DNA of 64,000 bases from contig JBEULC010000001.1 of the NCBI GenBank assembly GCA_045504435.1, positions 372,001 through 436,000 of the forward strand, read 5' to 3'. The stretch comes from JBEULC01 sp045504435 (lineage in GTDB: Bacteria; Pseudomonadota; Alphaproteobacteria; WRAU01; Hepatincolaceae). The notes beneath the pieces were generated by a model. The model did no database searches and was not told the DNA's origin. It saw nothing but the letters and a program-made list of their open reading frames with translations. Position 1 is the first letter of the stretch; each line of letters opens with the position of its first letter. Shown piece by piece: positions 53,870 to 62,966 of the stretch. Both the position numbers and the translations under genes were made by a program.

Positions 53870-55212
53870 TTTAACTCTTCTATATATTTGTTTAATATAA
53901 TCGGAGCCTTGGCTTTTGCAAAATTACTATTGATTTTACAGTGATTCAATAGAGTTGGGCTTAAAAAAAGCTCTTTAATTTTATTATGTAATTGAATTTC
54001 ATCTTGTACCATGAATCCCGCATTATAATCTAAACAATCTTTAACTAGATCTTTAAAATTATGCATATTAGGCCCAAAAAGCACGCAACAACCTAAGCTC
54101 AATGGTTCTAATAAATTATGCCCTCCTTTATATTTTGCTGATAAAGATTTCCCTATAAATACTACCGAAGCTAAGGCGCAAAAAGCCGCTACTTCACCTG
54201 TAGTATCAATTAAAATAATCTCACTTTTATAATCTAAAAATGATTCGCTATACACTTGAATAAAAGTAGAATTATTTAAAGGGTTAAGTTCTTTAATTAA
54301 TTTTTCCGTTCTGATTACATGTCTTGGAATAATTATTGTTACTAAATTAGCAAAATCCTGTTTTAATTTTATATGTAAGTTGGTTATAATTTTTTCTTCA
54401 TCTGCATGAGTACTTAAGGCCAAAAATACTTTTTTGTCTATTAGATAATTTTTAAGATTATGATACTTAGCTAAGTTGTTAATTTCCACATTAAAGTGAG
54501 AGGAAATATCTAAATTTACCAAATTAGTATATTTTAAATTACCTAAAAATCTAGTTTTCTTAGGCGTTATTGGTAATTCTTGTACAGAAGACTTTGAGGT
54601 AAAATATGCTAAAGAGTTAAACTTAACCTCATTATCTAAAGACATAGGATATATTTTAGTAAAATTATCTAAGATTTTTGCCGTAAGGCCTTTAAATTTT
54701 TGCCAATGCTTAAAGGATTTATCAGAAATTCTAGCATTTAAGAGATAAAGAGGAATATTTTTTTTCTTGATTTGGCTTAAAAATACTGGAAGAAAATCTT
54801 GCTCTAACCAAAGTACCAAGTGGGGTTTATAATATAATAAAAATTTATGAGCTAATTTAAGGCAATCAAAAGGTAAATATTGATAAGTGGCAAAATCCTT
54901 AAAGCGATTAGCAATAACAATTTGGGAAGTTAGGGTATGGCTTGTAATTATGAAATAATAATGTGGATAAATTAATTTAATCGTTTTAATTAAAGCCTCT
55001 GCAGAGATAATTTCCCCTACTGAGGCCCCATGTACCCAAATTATTGGGGATTTAAAGGAAGGTGCCGCAGTGGAACTTTTTTTTAAATTAAATCCCAAGC
55101 GCTGCTTTAATTTGGTTTTTAAATTTGCAGAAAAACTAATAGGAAGATGAAAAATAATTAAGCAAAATAGTCGCCCTACAATCACTACCAAGGTAGTAAT
55201 CAAATTATACAT
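53854..55212 (-). CDS. waaA: 3-deoxy-D-manno-octulosonic acid transferase (Kdo transferase)
   Basis: WaaA adds Kdo sugars to lipid IVA. The membrane-anchored N-terminus is followed by the GT30 domain: IIWVHGASVGEIISAEALI with the catalytic Glu, PHLVLWLEQDFLPVFL, YLLNARISDKSFKHW and FIGKSLSAKYKGGHNLLEPL. I chose ATG at 55212 (452 residues); the frame also runs to a TTG at 55233. Length is slightly above the usual 420. It lies between the DUF374 gene and lpxK in the same operon. The number of Kdo residues added cannot be told. Confidence 0.94.
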   Translation of the reverse strand: MYNLITTLVVIVGRLFCLIIFHLPISFSANLKTKLKQRLGFNLKKSSTAAPSFKSPIIWVHGASVGEIISAEALIKTIKLIYPHYYFIITSHTLTSQIVIANRFKDFATYQYLPFDCLKLAHKFLLYYKPHLVLWLEQDFLPVFLSQIKKKNIPLYLLNARISDKSFKHWQKFKGLTAKILDNFTKIYPMSLDNEVKFNSLAYFTSKSSVQELPITPKKTRFLGNLKYTNLVNLDISSHFNVEINNLAKYHNLKNYLIDKKVFLALSTHADEEKIITNLHIKLKQDFANLVTIIIPRHVIRTEKLIKELNPLNNSTFIQVYSESFLDYKSEIILIDTTGEVAAFCALASVVFIGKSLSAKYKGGHNLLEPLSLGCCVLFGPNMHNFKDLVKDCLDYNAGFMVQDEIQLHNKIKELFLSPTLLNHCKINSNFAKAKAPIILNKYIEELKCFLN

Positions 55213-55237
55213 AAATAGAAATAATATATACAATTTT

Positions 55238-56005
55238 TTATATGCTCTTAGATTTAATTTTGAACAGACGGCCTTTTTTATCTCTATCTGCAGAGAGAAT
55301 AAGATTACGTTTATATAAGCGATCTAATTTCCAGGTTAAATGATTTAGAACATTTTCTAAATTTGCTCTAATATCTTCGTGATGTTTTTTATTTTGCTTA
55401 GTATCTCGGCAATAAATAGGCTCATCTAAATAAACAGTGATATGATTAAAAGGTAGAGGAATAAAGAAGCGATCCCAGGTATTTAAAATTATGCCTTTTT
55501 TAGCACTAAAACTTATGGGTAAAATAGGAATTTGTGCTAACAAAGCAATAGTAGCAATTCCAGAAGTACAACGCATTCTAGGGCCTATAGAACCATCAGG
55601 AGCAATAGCAAATACTGCTTTTTTCTGTTTTAAAATCCCCAATATTTGTTTAATACTTTCTTTCCCGCCCTTATTACTTGAACCTTTAATAACCTTAGTT
55701 TTAAAATATTGCGCAATTAGCTGAACCAAATAAGCACTTTTGCTATAAGAAATTAAAACATAAGAACGAGAAAAAAACTTTCTGATAAAAAAAGCAGAAA
55801 GTAAGCGGCCATGCCAAAAGGGCAAAATATAAGTATCTGATTTTAAATTTGTTATATCTTGAACTTTAATAATATAGTTTATCTTGCTAGTTAGCATAAC
55901 AAATCTTAAGTAAAGATAAGCTACAATAGATAATACCTGAATAAGTACTATAAAACTGGCTGCAGCAAATCTTGTCTTTAAATTAGTATAAAACTTTTTT
56001 ATCAT
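55238..56005 (-). CDS. DUF374 family lysophospholipid acyltransferase-like protein
   Basis: The 255-residue protein has an N-terminal membrane helix and acyltransferase-like motifs: LPFWHGRLLSAFF with the motif His, SSNKGGKESIKQIL, and IAPDGSIGPRMRCTSGIATIALLAQIP, resembling the DGPxGPR block of the family. It sits between msbA and waaA, overlapping msbA by four bases (ATGA), so it probably acts on lipid A or its phospholipid environment. Many Alphaproteobacteria have the same gene in this place. The substrate is unproven; I am sure of the family, not the reaction. Confidence 0.85.
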   Translation of the reverse strand: MIKKFYTNLKTRFAAASFIVLIQVLSIVAYLYLRFVMLTSKINYIIKVQDITNLKSDTYILPFWHGRLLSAFFIRKFFSRSYVLISYSKSAYLVQLIAQYFKTKVIKGSSNKGGKESIKQILGILKQKKAVFAIAPDGSIGPRMRCTSGIATIALLAQIPILPISFSAKKGIILNTWDRFFIPLPFNHITVYLDEPIYCRDTKQNKKHHEDIRANLENVLNHLTWKLDRLYKRNLILSADRDKKGRLFKIKSKSI

Positions 56006-57810
56006 GCACTTACATGGTTTTCCTGATTTTTAAACTGCAAATCATATAAATATTTATATAACCCATTTTTTGCAAGTAAGCTATCATGATCTCCTTGCTC
56101 AACAATTGCCCCTTTATCAATAACAAAAATCGTATCTGATTTTATAATTGTAGAAAGTCTATGGGCGATAACAATGCTAGTTTTATTTACCATTAACTTA
56201 CTTAAAGCGTTTTGAATCTGTAATTCTGATTCTGTGTCTAAAGCTGAAGTAGCTTCGTCAAGTAATAATATAGGAGCATTTTTATATAAAGCTCGAGCTA
56301 TGGATAATCTTTGTCTTTGACCCCCTGATAGTTTCATTCCCCTTGAGCCCACTTGTGTATCAAATTTGTCGGGGAAATCTTCAATAAAATCAAAGCAATA
56401 AGCATCGCGGGCTGCTTGGATCACATCTTGACTAGGTCTATTATTAGCACTGTAAGCAATATTATTATAGATGGTATCATCAAATAAAATCACATCTTGG
56501 CTGACAAAAGAGATCTGATCTCTCAAAGATTTTAGAGTAAAATCTTTGTTATTAATATTATTGATTAAAACATCACCGCTTTGCTGTTCATAAAATCTCC
56601 CCATAAGATTAAGTATAGTGGTTTTACCTCCGCCTGATCGCCCGACTAAGGCTATCTTTTGGCCTTTTTTAATAGTAAAATTAACGTTTTTTAGCACAGG
56701 ACGCTCTTTAACATAAGAAAAGTTCACATCCTTAAAGGTGATTTCCGCTTCGGCAAAATTAAATTCCTGAGCCTGAGGATAATCCTTAATTTTTGAGCGT
56801 TCATCTAAAAAGCTATAGTATCTATTAATACCTAACAAGCCTAATTGAATTTTAATGGTAAATTCACTAAGACGCTTTAAAGGCTGGTAAGCAAATAAAA
56901 GTGCAGCAATAAAAGAAAAAAAGCTTCCAGGGTCTTTGCCATTATAAACTACGCTATATCCTCCATAAATTAAAATAGCGGCTACTGAGATTCCTCCCAT
57001 TAATTCCATTATGGAAGGTAATATCAAGGATACTCGGCCTACTTTAATTTGTACTTTTGCTAAATCATCAATGATTTTACCTAAATATTTTTTTTCTTTA
57101 TTTTCCATACCATAAGATTTTACTTCCCTTATACCATTAAATACTTGCTCAAGATGTGAGGTAATTACTCCAAAGCCCGCATTAGTTTTTCTAAAATAGC
57201 CTTTAATTTTCTTAGAAAGTATTCTAATTGGGATCACAACAAAGAAAATTGATAAAAATATAACAGAAGCATAAACAGGTTCTTGGTAATACATAACAAC
57301 AAAAAGGGATAAAAATGTAAAAAAATCTCTACTAAAATTAATAGGAATATCAGTAGCAAAATTATTCATAGCATTAATATCGTTCATTAAAACGGAAATT
57401 AAGGTGCCAGGAGAATTATTATGATAAAATTGCATGTCCTGTTTTAAAAAATTGGAGTATAGCTTTTTTCGCGCCAAAGCAATAACTCGTACGCTAACCA
57501 TAGTTAATAAAATAATAGAAAAGTATTGAGAAAATGCTTTAACTATGCTTATTGCCATAATACTAAAACCAATTTTATAAACGTAATTAATTTCTTTGAA
57601 AACAAATACTTGGTTAATAATGGGCTTAATCAACCAAGCCATTAACCCTGTACTCATGGAGGCAAAAGCCATAGCTATCATAGCTATAATAATAAAAAAT
57701 AAATTTGGTTTAATCATATCCTTAGAAAATCTCTTTAAAGGAATATATACATCTTTAATTTGATTATCAGATTTAATTCTAAAGATCTTTTTTATTATAA
57801 GTTTGAACAT
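56002..57810 (-). CDS. msbA: Lipid A exporter, ABC transporter MsbA
   Basis: MsbA flips lipid A core across the inner membrane, using ATP. Six membrane helices fill about residues 35-330. The nucleotide domain has Walker A VGRSGGGKTTI (about residue 390), the signature LSGGQRQRLS, Walker B ILLLDEATSALD and the His switch IVIAHRLST. The 602-residue half-transporter length is normal. It is the first gene of the envelope operon msbA-DUF374-waaA-lpxK-lpxL. The 207-base gap upstream holds its promoter and a hairpin near the end of the next gene. The operon setting favours lipid A as the substrate. Confidence 0.92.
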   Translation of the reverse strand: MFKLIIKKIFRIKSDNQIKDVYIPLKRFSKDMIKPNLFFIIIAMIAMAFASMSTGLMAWLIKPIINQVFVFKEINYVYKIGFSIMAISIVKAFSQYFSIILLTMVSVRVIALARKKLYSNFLKQDMQFYHNNSPGTLISVLMNDINAMNNFATDIPINFSRDFFTFLSLFVVMYYQEPVYASVIFLSIFFVVIPIRILSKKIKGYFRKTNAGFGVITSHLEQVFNGIREVKSYGMENKEKKYLGKIIDDLAKVQIKVGRVSLILPSIMELMGGISVAAILIYGGYSVVYNGKDPGSFFSFIAALLFAYQPLKRLSEFTIKIQLGLLGINRYYSFLDERSKIKDYPQAQEFNFAEAEITFKDVNFSYVKERPVLKNVNFTIKKGQKIALVGRSGGGKTTILNLMGRFYEQQSGDVLINNINNKDFTLKSLRDQISFVSQDVILFDDTIYNNIAYSANNRPSQDVIQAARDAYCFDFIEDFPDKFDTQVGSRGMKLSGGQRQRLSIARALYKNAPILLLDEATSALDTESELQIQNALSKLMVNKTSIVIAHRLSTIIKSDTIFVIDKGAIVEQGDHDSLLAKNGLYKYLYDLQFKNQENHVSA

Positions 57811-57971
57811 TGATTTCTTAGTGAATTATTGATATGAACAATTTAAATAGTAATAAAATTTAGGAGATAATTCAGATTTACTTAAGCTTGTATTTATCTA
57901 AAATTATCATATATTCTTATCCCAATATACAGTATATTATACTCTTTTAAGCTTGAAATCTAGATTTAATT

Positions 57972-58006
57972 CTTATAAGCGCCTTTTTAGGTGCTGTAAT
58001 TATAAG
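57972..58006 (-). repeat. Imperfect hairpin downstream of the large Fe-S flavoprotein gene
   Basis: CTTATAA (57972-57978) pairs with TTATAAG (58000-58006), and an inner GCGCCT pairs with AGGTGC, with a small bulge and one G-T pair. It starts 12 bases after the stop of the gene ending at 58018 on the minus strand. It may end or stabilise that transcript, though no T run follows on that strand. Confidence 0.4.
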
Positions 58007-58017
58007 ATGAAGGGCAA

Positions 58018-61000
58018 TTAAGAGACAGGTTTAATCTTTTGGGTAAACCATAAACTAGACAGTTTTTCTTGTAAAGAATTTTGGTTAAGGCGCGCTTTTA
58101 GATTCTCTAAATTAATAGTATGCAAATTTTGGTTTTGATAGCTACAAGTATAAGTAAAATTGGTTTTGCCCTTACTATCAACATGTTTTTGTAAACAGGT
58201 ACCGCAAGCCCCTTGATTCCCGCATTGCATTGGCGAATTAGTTGATAAAATTTGAATGCTATTATGTAAAATATCTTTATATTGTAGGTTTAGATCCCGC
58301 ACTTGCTTAGTAAAATCACAGCCCCCACTAACAAAAATATAATCTTTATCACCATAGAGCTTGATATTTTGAAGAAAATAAGCATGGTCAGGAAGATGAA
58401 AATCTTCCTGACCATTACTGGTTGATTTTTGATAGAATAGTTTAAGTAAATCTAATTTATCCCCTTGATAAAAGTGGATTTTTCCTTCATATTTTAGTTT
58501 TAATTTAACTAATTTTTTAGGAGCGATATTTTTAACTGTAACAAAAAGTAGAGCAGAAGTTTTCATTAATTCTTTTAAATATATTATTTCAATTTCACTA
58601 TTAAAGAAGGCAAATAACTTAATGGAGTTGTTAAGAGGTCTTAAAGCTAACAATAAACTTAAAACCCCAATTATTCCCCGTCCTTCGCTGATGCACACTA
58701 TATTGGTGCTAACATTAATATTATCTAACAAATAACCATTTCCTAAAGGCCCTGTAATGGTAATATTATTCTGATTAGCTTTAATAAGATGTTTTAATAT
58801 TTTAGTAGAGCTACCATTAATGACAAATGCACATTTAATAGTATTTTTTTTAGTGCTGTTAAGTCCTGTTAACATTATTGGTTCAAGTTGTAGTGAATTT
58901 TGTGCAATATTTTCTATACTTGTGCTTGATATAGATAAGTTTTGTATTTTAAAAAATTGGGTAGGGGCAAAACTTTGATTCAACAAGCCGCCCTGTAGTT
59001 GAATTTCATAAGTATTATGATTAATTGTTTTAATCTTATTAAGTGATATTTTAGTTAGCTTATTAAATTTTTTAAGCAGATGAGCAAATGAGGAAGAGCT
59101 TTTTTTAGGAATTTGCTTTAATATATCATTAACAAAATATTGGCCATAAGCAGTACTGGCTAGAGCTTTTACTACACTGCCTTGAAAGGTTTTTTGCATA
59201 TCGCCAAAGCAGCTAATGTAGGTGCTCTTATCATCATATAATATAGAGAAATTTTGATCTTTATAAACATTATCTTGTACCTTAGCAGCAATGGGATCAA
59301 AATCTGCAATAAATTTACTGTTAGCATTACCAATAATTTGATTATCACTAAATTTAGGATGGAAATCTTTAGCAAAAGAAGAATTACTTTGTACTCCCAA
59401 AGCTAAAATTAAGGTTTTAGCTGAAATTTCTACCTTATCATTGATATTGATCTCATTAAGCTTTTTAGTACTACTAAATATAAGGCGATTAAGGCTGCCA
59501 AATTCATCAAGCTGTATATTTTCCAAGTTAAGATTTTCTAAAAAAGTCACCCCTTGTTTTAAAGCATCTCCTAATTCATGGGTATTGGTTTTATAAGCCT
59601 TAGATTCTTGTAAGGCTTTATGGTAAATGATTTTTACTCCACCCATTTGATTTATAGCAGTAATTACGCTATCTTTTTCGGGAGCTGATTGGGCTTTTTT
59701 AAGTAAATTATAATGAGCTAAATATTCTTGCAAAATTATATTATCTTCAGCATTTAAGGCAGCTGTGATTTCATGAACTTGATAAACTTCAAGTAAATCA
59801 TTATACCAACCTATTATTTTTTCAAGCTGCCTTTGGTAGTATATGATGGCCTCATTAGCGCAATCTATTGCCGTTAATCCTCCTCCTAACACTATTAAAG
59901 GTAATCTAATTTGTAGATTAAATAGATTATCTTTTTTAAAGGCTCCAAGGTTTAAAGTCATCAAAAATTCTGAAGATGTTCTTATACCTTTACTTAGCAT
60001 ATTCGGTATATTAAGAATTTTAGATTCTCCTACACCTGCGCATAAAGCAATATGATGAAATCCTATTTTTTTAACTGTATTAATATCTAATGAGGAGCCA
60101 AAACGGATATTGCCTATAATTTGCAGATTATTTTGGCGCTGTAAAATAATACGAATAACTTTAAGAAAATTTTTATCCCAACGCGAAGTGATACCATATT
60201 CAGATACTCCCCCAAATCCATAGATAATCCTATCTTCTAAATCTTCACTAATATTATGAAAATCAATAATAGGCTTAAAATCCTGATATAAATTAGCAGG
60301 TAAAGGCTCAATTTTTAAAGCATCAATGGCAATCACATTATGGCCTTCATTAAGCAAATTATAAGCTAAAGAATAACCAGAAGGCCCTAATCCAACTACT
60401 AAAACATTGTAGTTAGTAGTAGCTTTAGGATAAGGGCGATAAAACCTTAGTGGATTCCATCGAGTAAGGAGGCTATAAATTTCAAATCCCCAAGGTAAAG
60501 ATAAAATTTTCTTTAAAATCGTGGTTTCTACCTTAGGTGTATCTACAGCTTCTTGTTTTTGAAAAATACAAGATACTGAGCAATCATTACAAATATGTTC
60601 CCCTGTAGCTGCTGCTAAAGGGTTGTTAATAGTGATAATTACAAGCGCAGCTAATAAATTATTGGTTTCATTTAAAATATGCATTTGTGAAATATGCATA
60701 CCTAAAGGGCAGCCGCTTAATTTGGCTTGTAAAGGATTTACTTTGTAATTTTTTTGGGAAACTGAAGTTAAATCACAAGCAGAAGATTCATTAGTTATAA
60801 AAGGTTTCTCTAATTCACCCTTACGACAGTAATCCCTAGATCTTATATGACATTTCACGCAATAATTACTGTGATTAAAATTGTAAAAAGGAGAGGTATT
60901 ATCGTAATAATTAAAATTTTTACGGATCTTATAAACCGTATACTCAGCTTTTTCAATTTTATGTAAATCCATATATTTAACCGCAATTAAAGCATCAAAA

Positions 61001-61647
61001 TTACGCTTTTTTGCTTTAAAAAATATAATTTGGGGTTCAAATAAAGCAGCAATTTCCTCGACAAACATAATACAGCTAGCAAAATTGCAAGCTAATTCGA
61101 GTTCTTGTTTATACTGGTCTTTATCTTGCAGATAGGCTAAAATGGCATCTATGATCCGTTCCTCATTAAAATACTGAATCTGCAATAAATCATAAAATTG
61201 AGAGCGAATTTTATTAAAATCTAAATTTTGGGCATTTTCAAGGCTATTTTGTTTTACTAAGCCCTTGATGAAGAGTTTTTTAAAAAGTAAAAGTTTATTG
61301 TTTAAAGAGGCGCTTTTATTTAATAAGGTATTATCTTGGGCGGCTGGAAAGATTAGAAAGAGAAACTCCTCAAAAAGCCTAGCACATTTTACTAATTCTT
61401 CTGATTCATTGCCATAATCTTCACCAAAAAACTTATTATTTTTCCTATTGGTAATTACATAATGATATAAGAATTTATCTTTAGCTTTTAAAAATTTTAA
61501 AAACATATTATCTAAATTTTTAAGTTTTTTACGACAATATAAATCTTTAATTTCTAAGCCAAATCCTAAGGTAACTTCCTTTGGGGGATTAATCTTCTTT
61601 GGGTTTGCAATAAAAGGAAAATTGTTAGAAGAAAAATTTTGATCCAT
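58018..61647 (-). CDS. Large multidomain Fe-S flavoprotein oxidoreductase
   Basis: This 1209-residue protein joins three parts. The first 400 residues are helical and end in Cys clusters: C263/C266/C274 (YCVKCHIRSRDYC), CPLGMH at 313 and C353/C356/C360 (CNDCSVSC), as in the Fe-S region of glutamate synthase small subunits. A GltD-like flavin domain follows, with VVGLGPSGYS (417-426) and a second dinucleotide fold LIVLGGGLTAIDCANEA. The end resembles ferredoxin-reductase/PyrK proteins, with a [2Fe-2S] motif C1142, C1148, C1151, C1168 (CGNQGACGTC). It probably passes electrons between NAD(P)H, flavin and Fe-S centres. The electron acceptor is unknown. It lies six bases downstream of mrp in one operon. 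Confidence 0.8.
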   Translation of the reverse strand: MDQNFSSNNFPFIANPKKINPPKEVTLGFGLEIKDLYCRKKLKNLDNMFLKFLKAKDKFLYHYVITNRKNNKFFGEDYGNESEELVKCARLFEEFLFLIFPAAQDNTLLNKSASLNNKLLLFKKLFIKGLVKQNSLENAQNLDFNKIRSQFYDLLQIQYFNEERIIDAILAYLQDKDQYKQELELACNFASCIMFVEEIAALFEPQIIFFKAKKRNFDALIAVKYMDLHKIEKAEYTVYKIRKNFNYYDNTSPFYNFNHSNYCVKCHIRSRDYCRKGELEKPFITNESSACDLTSVSQKNYKVNPLQAKLSGCPLGMHISQMHILNETNNLLAALVIITINNPLAAATGEHICNDCSVSCIFQKQEAVDTPKVETTILKKILSLPWGFEIYSLLTRWNPLRFYRPYPKATTNYNVLVVGLGPSGYSLAYNLLNEGHNVIAIDALKIEPLPANLYQDFKPIIDFHNISEDLEDRIIYGFGGVSEYGITSRWDKNFLKVIRIILQRQNNLQIIGNIRFGSSLDINTVKKIGFHHIALCAGVGESKILNIPNMLSKGIRTSSEFLMTLNLGAFKKDNLFNLQIRLPLIVLGGGLTAIDCANEAIIYYQRQLEKIIGWYNDLLEVYQVHEITAALNAEDNIILQEYLAHYNLLKKAQSAPEKDSVITAINQMGGVKIIYHKALQESKAYKTNTHELGDALKQGVTFLENLNLENIQLDEFGSLNRLIFSSTKKLNEININDKVEISAKTLILALGVQSNSSFAKDFHPKFSDNQIIGNANSKFIADFDPIAAKVQDNVYKDQNFSILYDDKSTYISCFGDMQKTFQGSVVKALASTAYGQYFVNDILKQIPKKSSSSFAHLLKKFNKLTKISLNKIKTINHNTYEIQLQGGLLNQSFAPTQFFKIQNLSISSTSIENIAQNSLQLEPIMLTGLNSTKKNTIKCAFVINGSSTKILKHLIKANQNNITITGPLGNGYLLDNINVSTNIVCISEGRGIIGVLSLLLALRPLNNSIKLFAFFNSEIEIIYLKELMKTSALLFVTVKNIAPKKLVKLKLKYEGKIHFYQGDKLDLLKLFYQKSTSNGQEDFHLPDHAYFLQNIKLYGDKDYIFVSGGCDFTKQVRDLNLQYKDILHNSIQILSTNSPMQCGNQGACGTCLQKHVDSKGKTNFTYTCSYQNQNLHTINLENLKARLNQNSLQEKLSSLWFTQKIKPVS

Positions 61648-61653
61648 GGGGAT

Positions 61654-62757
61654 TTATTTTATTTTATTAACTATTTTAGCAGCAATATCCTTAAAAATCA
61701 TAGAAATCCCATGATTAGGTTGCTGTAGAATAATATTAGTATGATGATCAGCTAATTCTCTAATTGTAGTTTCCAAAGGAATTGCTCCTAAAAAATCCAC
61801 CTGCAAGGTTGCCGCGGTTTCCTTAGCACCTTGGGAATCAAAAATATTAGTAGTTTTTCCACAATGAGAGCAAATAAAAGAGCTCATGTTTTCCACCACT
61901 CCTAAAATCTTAACATTAGTTTGTTGAAACATTTTAATTGCTTTAATGGCATCTAGCAAAGCAAGTTTTTGCGGCGTACATATTATAATTATGCCCTCTA
62001 AATTAAATTTCAAAGCTAAATTAATCTGTAAATCTCCAGTACCAGGAGGAAGATCAATTAATAATATATCTAAATTACCCCAATTAGAATCTTCAATCAT
62101 TTGGTTAAAGATTTTAATAATCATAGGGGCTTTTAAAACTATTGCATCATCTTTATTAGGCATAAAAGTTAATACAGAATTATATTTTATTCCATCTTTT
62201 TCAAGAGTTTGGATAAAATTAGGTTGCTCCAGATTAGGTATGTTCTCTAAGATAGGATTTTCTCTAAAAGAAGGAGATACATTTTGTTTTTCTTGAGAGG
62301 GATCTTGCATCATAAAACTTATAGAAGGCCCATAAATATCTCCATCTAAAATACCTACCTTTAATCCTAATTCCTTTAAAGCGTAAGCTAAGTTTACCGT
62401 TAAAGTAGATTTTCCTACTCCACCTTTACCAGAGGCTATACCTACTATGTGCCTAATATTATTTAAGGAGATTTTTTTAAATTTTTGGGAAAGACTTTGC
62501 TTAACATTACCAGAACTTACTTGATGGAGATTTTCTTTAATTACACTAATATAAGTTTTATAAGTAGGGAAAGATAAAGCAAAATCTTGCGCTAAAGTTG
62601 GTTGTATCTCTTTAAATAAAGGGGTTAATTGATTGTTTAATTTAAAAGTGCAGAAAATTTCTGTATCATCAATTAAAACATCCTCTAAGGCTCCAAATAT
62701 GATATTATATTTTTGAGAGATTAAATTTAAAATATTATTTTTGATTTGATTTTTCAT
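61654..62757 (-). CDS. mrp: Mrp/ApbC-type iron-sulfur cluster carrier ATPase
   Basis: Mrp binds and transfers Fe-S clusters to target proteins. The deviant Walker A GIASGKGGVGKSTLTVNLAYAL, the Asp-rich LIDLPPGTGD and the cluster ligands CSHC in SFICSHCGKTT are all present. An N-terminal MIP18-like segment (about 1-90) precedes. Length (367) is normal. It lies directly upstream of the large Fe-S flavoprotein, six bases apart, so it may help load that protein's clusters. It is divergent from the protease gene. Confidence 0.94.
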   Translation of the reverse strand: MKNQIKNNILNLISQKYNIIFGALEDVLIDDTEIFCTFKLNNQLTPLFKEIQPTLAQDFALSFPTYKTYISVIKENLHQVSSGNVKQSLSQKFKKISLNNIRHIVGIASGKGGVGKSTLTVNLAYALKELGLKVGILDGDIYGPSISFMMQDPSQEKQNVSPSFRENPILENIPNLEQPNFIQTLEKDGIKYNSVLTFMPNKDDAIVLKAPMIIKIFNQMIEDSNWGNLDILLIDLPPGTGDLQINLALKFNLEGIIIICTPQKLALLDAIKAIKMFQQTNVKILGVVENMSSFICSHCGKTTNIFDSQGAKETAATLQVDFLGAIPLETTIRELADHHTNIILQQPNHGISMIFKDIAAKIVNKIK

Positions 62758-62966
62758 GGCAATTAGGGCATTATTTTAACAAAGATAATATAATTTTATT
62801 TGGGTAAATAGCTTATTTTATTAATGAGTTTATTTTTAAATTGCAAATGTCATTTTATTTAAACACATTTAATTATATAAATAAAGAAGCCTTCAATTAA
62901 CATTTCTTTTGTTCAGATTATGATACCAATAATTTACATTTATAGCTACTTAATTAAGGAAAGTCC

